Below, piece by piece: positions 62,632 through 64,000 of a stretch of DNA of 64,000 nucleotides. A model generated the notes under the pieces. It had not been told where the DNA came from. It ran no database searches and saw only the letters and a list, made by a program, of their open reading frames with translations. The number at the start of each line of letters is the position of its first letter. Within the stretch, counting starts at the first letter, position 1. The position numbers and the translations under genes were made by a program. Source of the DNA: Kribbella pittospori (GTDB lineage Bacteria > Actinomycetota > Actinomycetes > Propionibacteriales > Kribbellaceae); contig NZ_SJKB01000004.1 of NCBI RefSeq assembly GCF_004331465.1, positions 186,001-250,000 on the forward strand, in the 5' to 3' direction.

Positions 62632-63792
62632 GTGGGCGGGACCAGGGTCAGGCAACGGGGACGGGCTGCGGTGGTTTTGACCGCGCTGGCGTTGGCGGCG
62701 GGATGCTCCGATGACGGTAGCGCGACGACAGCGGGTCCCGGCACCTCCGCACCCAGTACGACGCCCGCACCGAGCAGCACCGGTACGACGTCCGGCCCGG
62801 CACCGGGCACGAGTCAGCAAGGGCCGGTGAAGCTGACCGTGGCGTCGACGGTCGCGACCGGGATCGACGTACCGTGGGGGCTCGCGTTCCTGCCCGACAA
62901 GAGTGCGCTCGTGGCGGAGCGGGATTCGGCCAAGATCAAGCGGATCGCCGGCGGCCAGGTGAACGAGGTCGGCGAGGTGGACGACGTCGACCCGTCGTCC
63001 GAGGGTGGACTGCTCGGGCTGGCGGTGGATCCGGGGTACCCGGGCAAGCCGTACATCTACGCCTACTACTCGACCGGCGACGACAACCGGATCGCCCGGA
63101 TCACGTACCAGAACAACAAACTGTCCGACCAGCAGGTGATCCTCGACGGGATCCCGCAGTCGGCGGTCCACAACGGCGGGCGACTGCGGTTCGGTCCGGA
63201 CGGGTACCTGTACGCCGGCACCGGTGACGGGTCGGACCGGCCGAACTCCCAGGACGACGGATCGCTGGGCGGGAAGGTCCTGCGTATCACGACCGACGGC
63301 AGGGCGGCGCCGGGGAATCCGGACGGCCGGCTCTGGTTCTCCAAGGGCCACCGCAACGTGCAAGGCCTCGCCTTCGACGGCAAGCAGTTGTACGCCGCCG
63401 AGTTCGGCCAGAACACGTGGGACGAGCTGAACGCGATCACCGCCGGCACGAACTACGGCTGGCCGGCCGCGGAGGGCGTGAGCGGACTCGACGGTATGGC
63501 GGACCCGATCGCGCAGTGGCACACCAGCGACGCGTCGCCGAGCGGGATCGCGTTCGCGCAGGGGCACATCTTCATGGCCTCGCTCCGCGGCGAGCGGTTG
63601 TGGGCCATACCAGTTGCCAACGGCAAGCGAACCGGCGAACCGCAGGCGTTCTTCACCAACCAGTTCGGCCGGCTGCGCACGGTCGAGACCGCGCCGGACG
63701 GCTCGCTGTGGCTGACCACCTCCAACACCGACGGCCGCGCCGACACCCGCGACGGCGACGACAGAATTCTCCGGATCACCATCAGCCATTGA
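62632..63792 (+). CDS. Lipoprotein, PQQ-type sugar (sorbosone/glucose) dehydrogenase
   Basis: 386 residues. Lipobox LALAAGC near residues 19-25 followed by a Thr/Ser/Pro-rich linker; the protein is thus anchored outside the membrane. A GSDH beta-propeller follows (VPWGLAFLPDKSALVAERDS, AVHNGGRLRFGPDGYLYAGTGD, KGHRNVQGLAF). It may oxidise aldose sugars with PQQ, though no PQQ synthesis is in view. GTG 62632 starts it. Confidence 0.87.
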   Translation: MGGTRVRQRGRAAVVLTALALAAGCSDDGSATTAGPGTSAPSTTPAPSSTGTTSGPAPGTSQQGPVKLTVASTVATGIDVPWGLAFLPDKSALVAERDSAKIKRIAGGQVNEVGEVDDVDPSSEGGLLGLAVDPGYPGKPYIYAYYSTGDDNRIARITYQNNKLSDQQVILDGIPQSAVHNGGRLRFGPDGYLYAGTGDGSDRPNSQDDGSLGGKVLRITTDGRAAPGNPDGRLWFSKGHRNVQGLAFDGKQLYAAEFGQNTWDELNAITAGTNYGWPAAEGVSGLDGMADPIAQWHTSDASPSGIAFAQGHIFMASLRGERLWAIPVANGKRTGEPQAFFTNQFGRLRTVETAPDGSLWLTTSNTDGRADTRDGDDRILRITISH

Positions 63793-63874
63793 CCGACAAC
63801 CGTTTGAAGGCTTTGCGCGTCTGGTACTAGTGGGGGAAGCCTTACAGAACAGCCGGTCGAGGGAGGAGTTGGTG

Positions 63875-64000
63875 ATGCGGCCCGATCAGGTGTCCGTTGT
63901 CCCTAGCAGTGTGGTCGCTTCGGTGAGCACCTTCGAGGATGCTCAGCAGACGGTCAGCTATCTGCGCAGTTACGGGATGGAACCGGGCAGCCTGGAGGTG
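63875..64000 (+). CDS. General stress protein 17M-like domain protein, N-terminal part
   Basis: The first 42 codons from ATG 63875, with GGAGGAG six bases upstream, read into the window edge. The segment VVASVSTFEDAQQTVSYLRSYGMEPGSL resembles the N-terminal ferredoxin-like module of stress proteins of the 17M/YflT type, often followed by a membrane part. Only the N-terminus is seen. Confidence 0.65.
   Translation, partial: MRPDQVSVVPSSVVASVSTFEDAQQTVSYLRSYGMEPGSLEV

Overview
The window reads as chromosomal DNA of a high-GC Gram-positive bacterium of the Actinomycetota. GC-rich third positions, frequent GTG starts and 4-base stop/start overlaps point that way. So do an HU protein with a long Lys/Ala tail, an NdgR-type IclR regulator beside leuCD, a cofactor F420 gene (cofC) and a TCGAAC-N4-GTTCGA LexA box. 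Gene content would fit Kribbella or a close relative, but the genus is an inference.

Layout. 1-2.4 kb: sugar catabolism genes (isomerase/epimerase edge, Gfo/Idh oxidoreductase) divergent from a ROK repressor across an inverted repeat. 2.4-5.9 kb: a NarL-type two-component system next to a membrane protein. 5.9-14.8 kb: a conserved actinobacterial block, APH-like kinase/gpsA/plsC (one operon), cofC, a small basic-fold protein, hupB, corA with an upstream leader peptide, leuD-leuC and divergent ndgR. 14.9-19 kb: hydrolase, AraC regulator and a membrane-anchored multicopper oxidase broken by a frameshift. 19-22.7 kb: tRNA-Glu(CTC), tRNA-Gln(CTG), CPBP protease, gltX, FAH-family hydrolase. 22.7-29 kb: mixed small genes (GNAT, methyltransferases, epimerase), a Fic protein, and a DinB-family gene with a perfect SOS box. 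29-33.2 kb: class I ribonucleotide reductase nrdAB behind candidate NrdR boxes and a cobalamin riboswitch. 33.2-35.7 kb: cysteine-hydrolase-like protein, MFS pump, MarR.

35.7-50.2 kb is a large branched-chain amino acid region, all on the minus strand apart from one methyltransferase: cimA plus a coupled ACT protein, ilvE, leuB, serA, ilvC, ilvN, ilvB, ilvD. Two separate attenuators are visible, each with a short leader peptide rich in Ile/Leu/Val (before cimA and before ilvB). With leuCD/ndgR at 12-14.8 kb, the window encodes almost the whole Ile/Val/Leu pathway (leuA and a threonine deaminase are not seen).

51.2-52.1 kb is a gene-free stretch packed with long inverted repeats, including one with perfect 24-base arms. 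It is followed by a ZTP riboswitch controlling a stand-alone AICAR formyltransferase. 53.4-64 kb: MMPL transporter, P-loop kinase, a MoaD/ThiS-like protein paired with a BNR-repeat protein, a hydroxyacid dehydrogenase, a probable 10-methyl fatty acid pair (FAD reductase plus CFA-type methyltransferase), an LLM flavin oxidoreductase, a sorbosone/glucose dehydrogenase lipoprotein and the start of a general-stress-type protein.

The most notable signals are RNA- and operator-level controls (two riboswitches, two BCAA attenuators, a corA leader peptide, an SOS box, candidate NdgR, ROK, MarR, Fic and NrdR sites), a NrdB with the class Ic (Mn/Fe, Phe for radical Tyr) signature, and a family of dispersed palindromic repeats.
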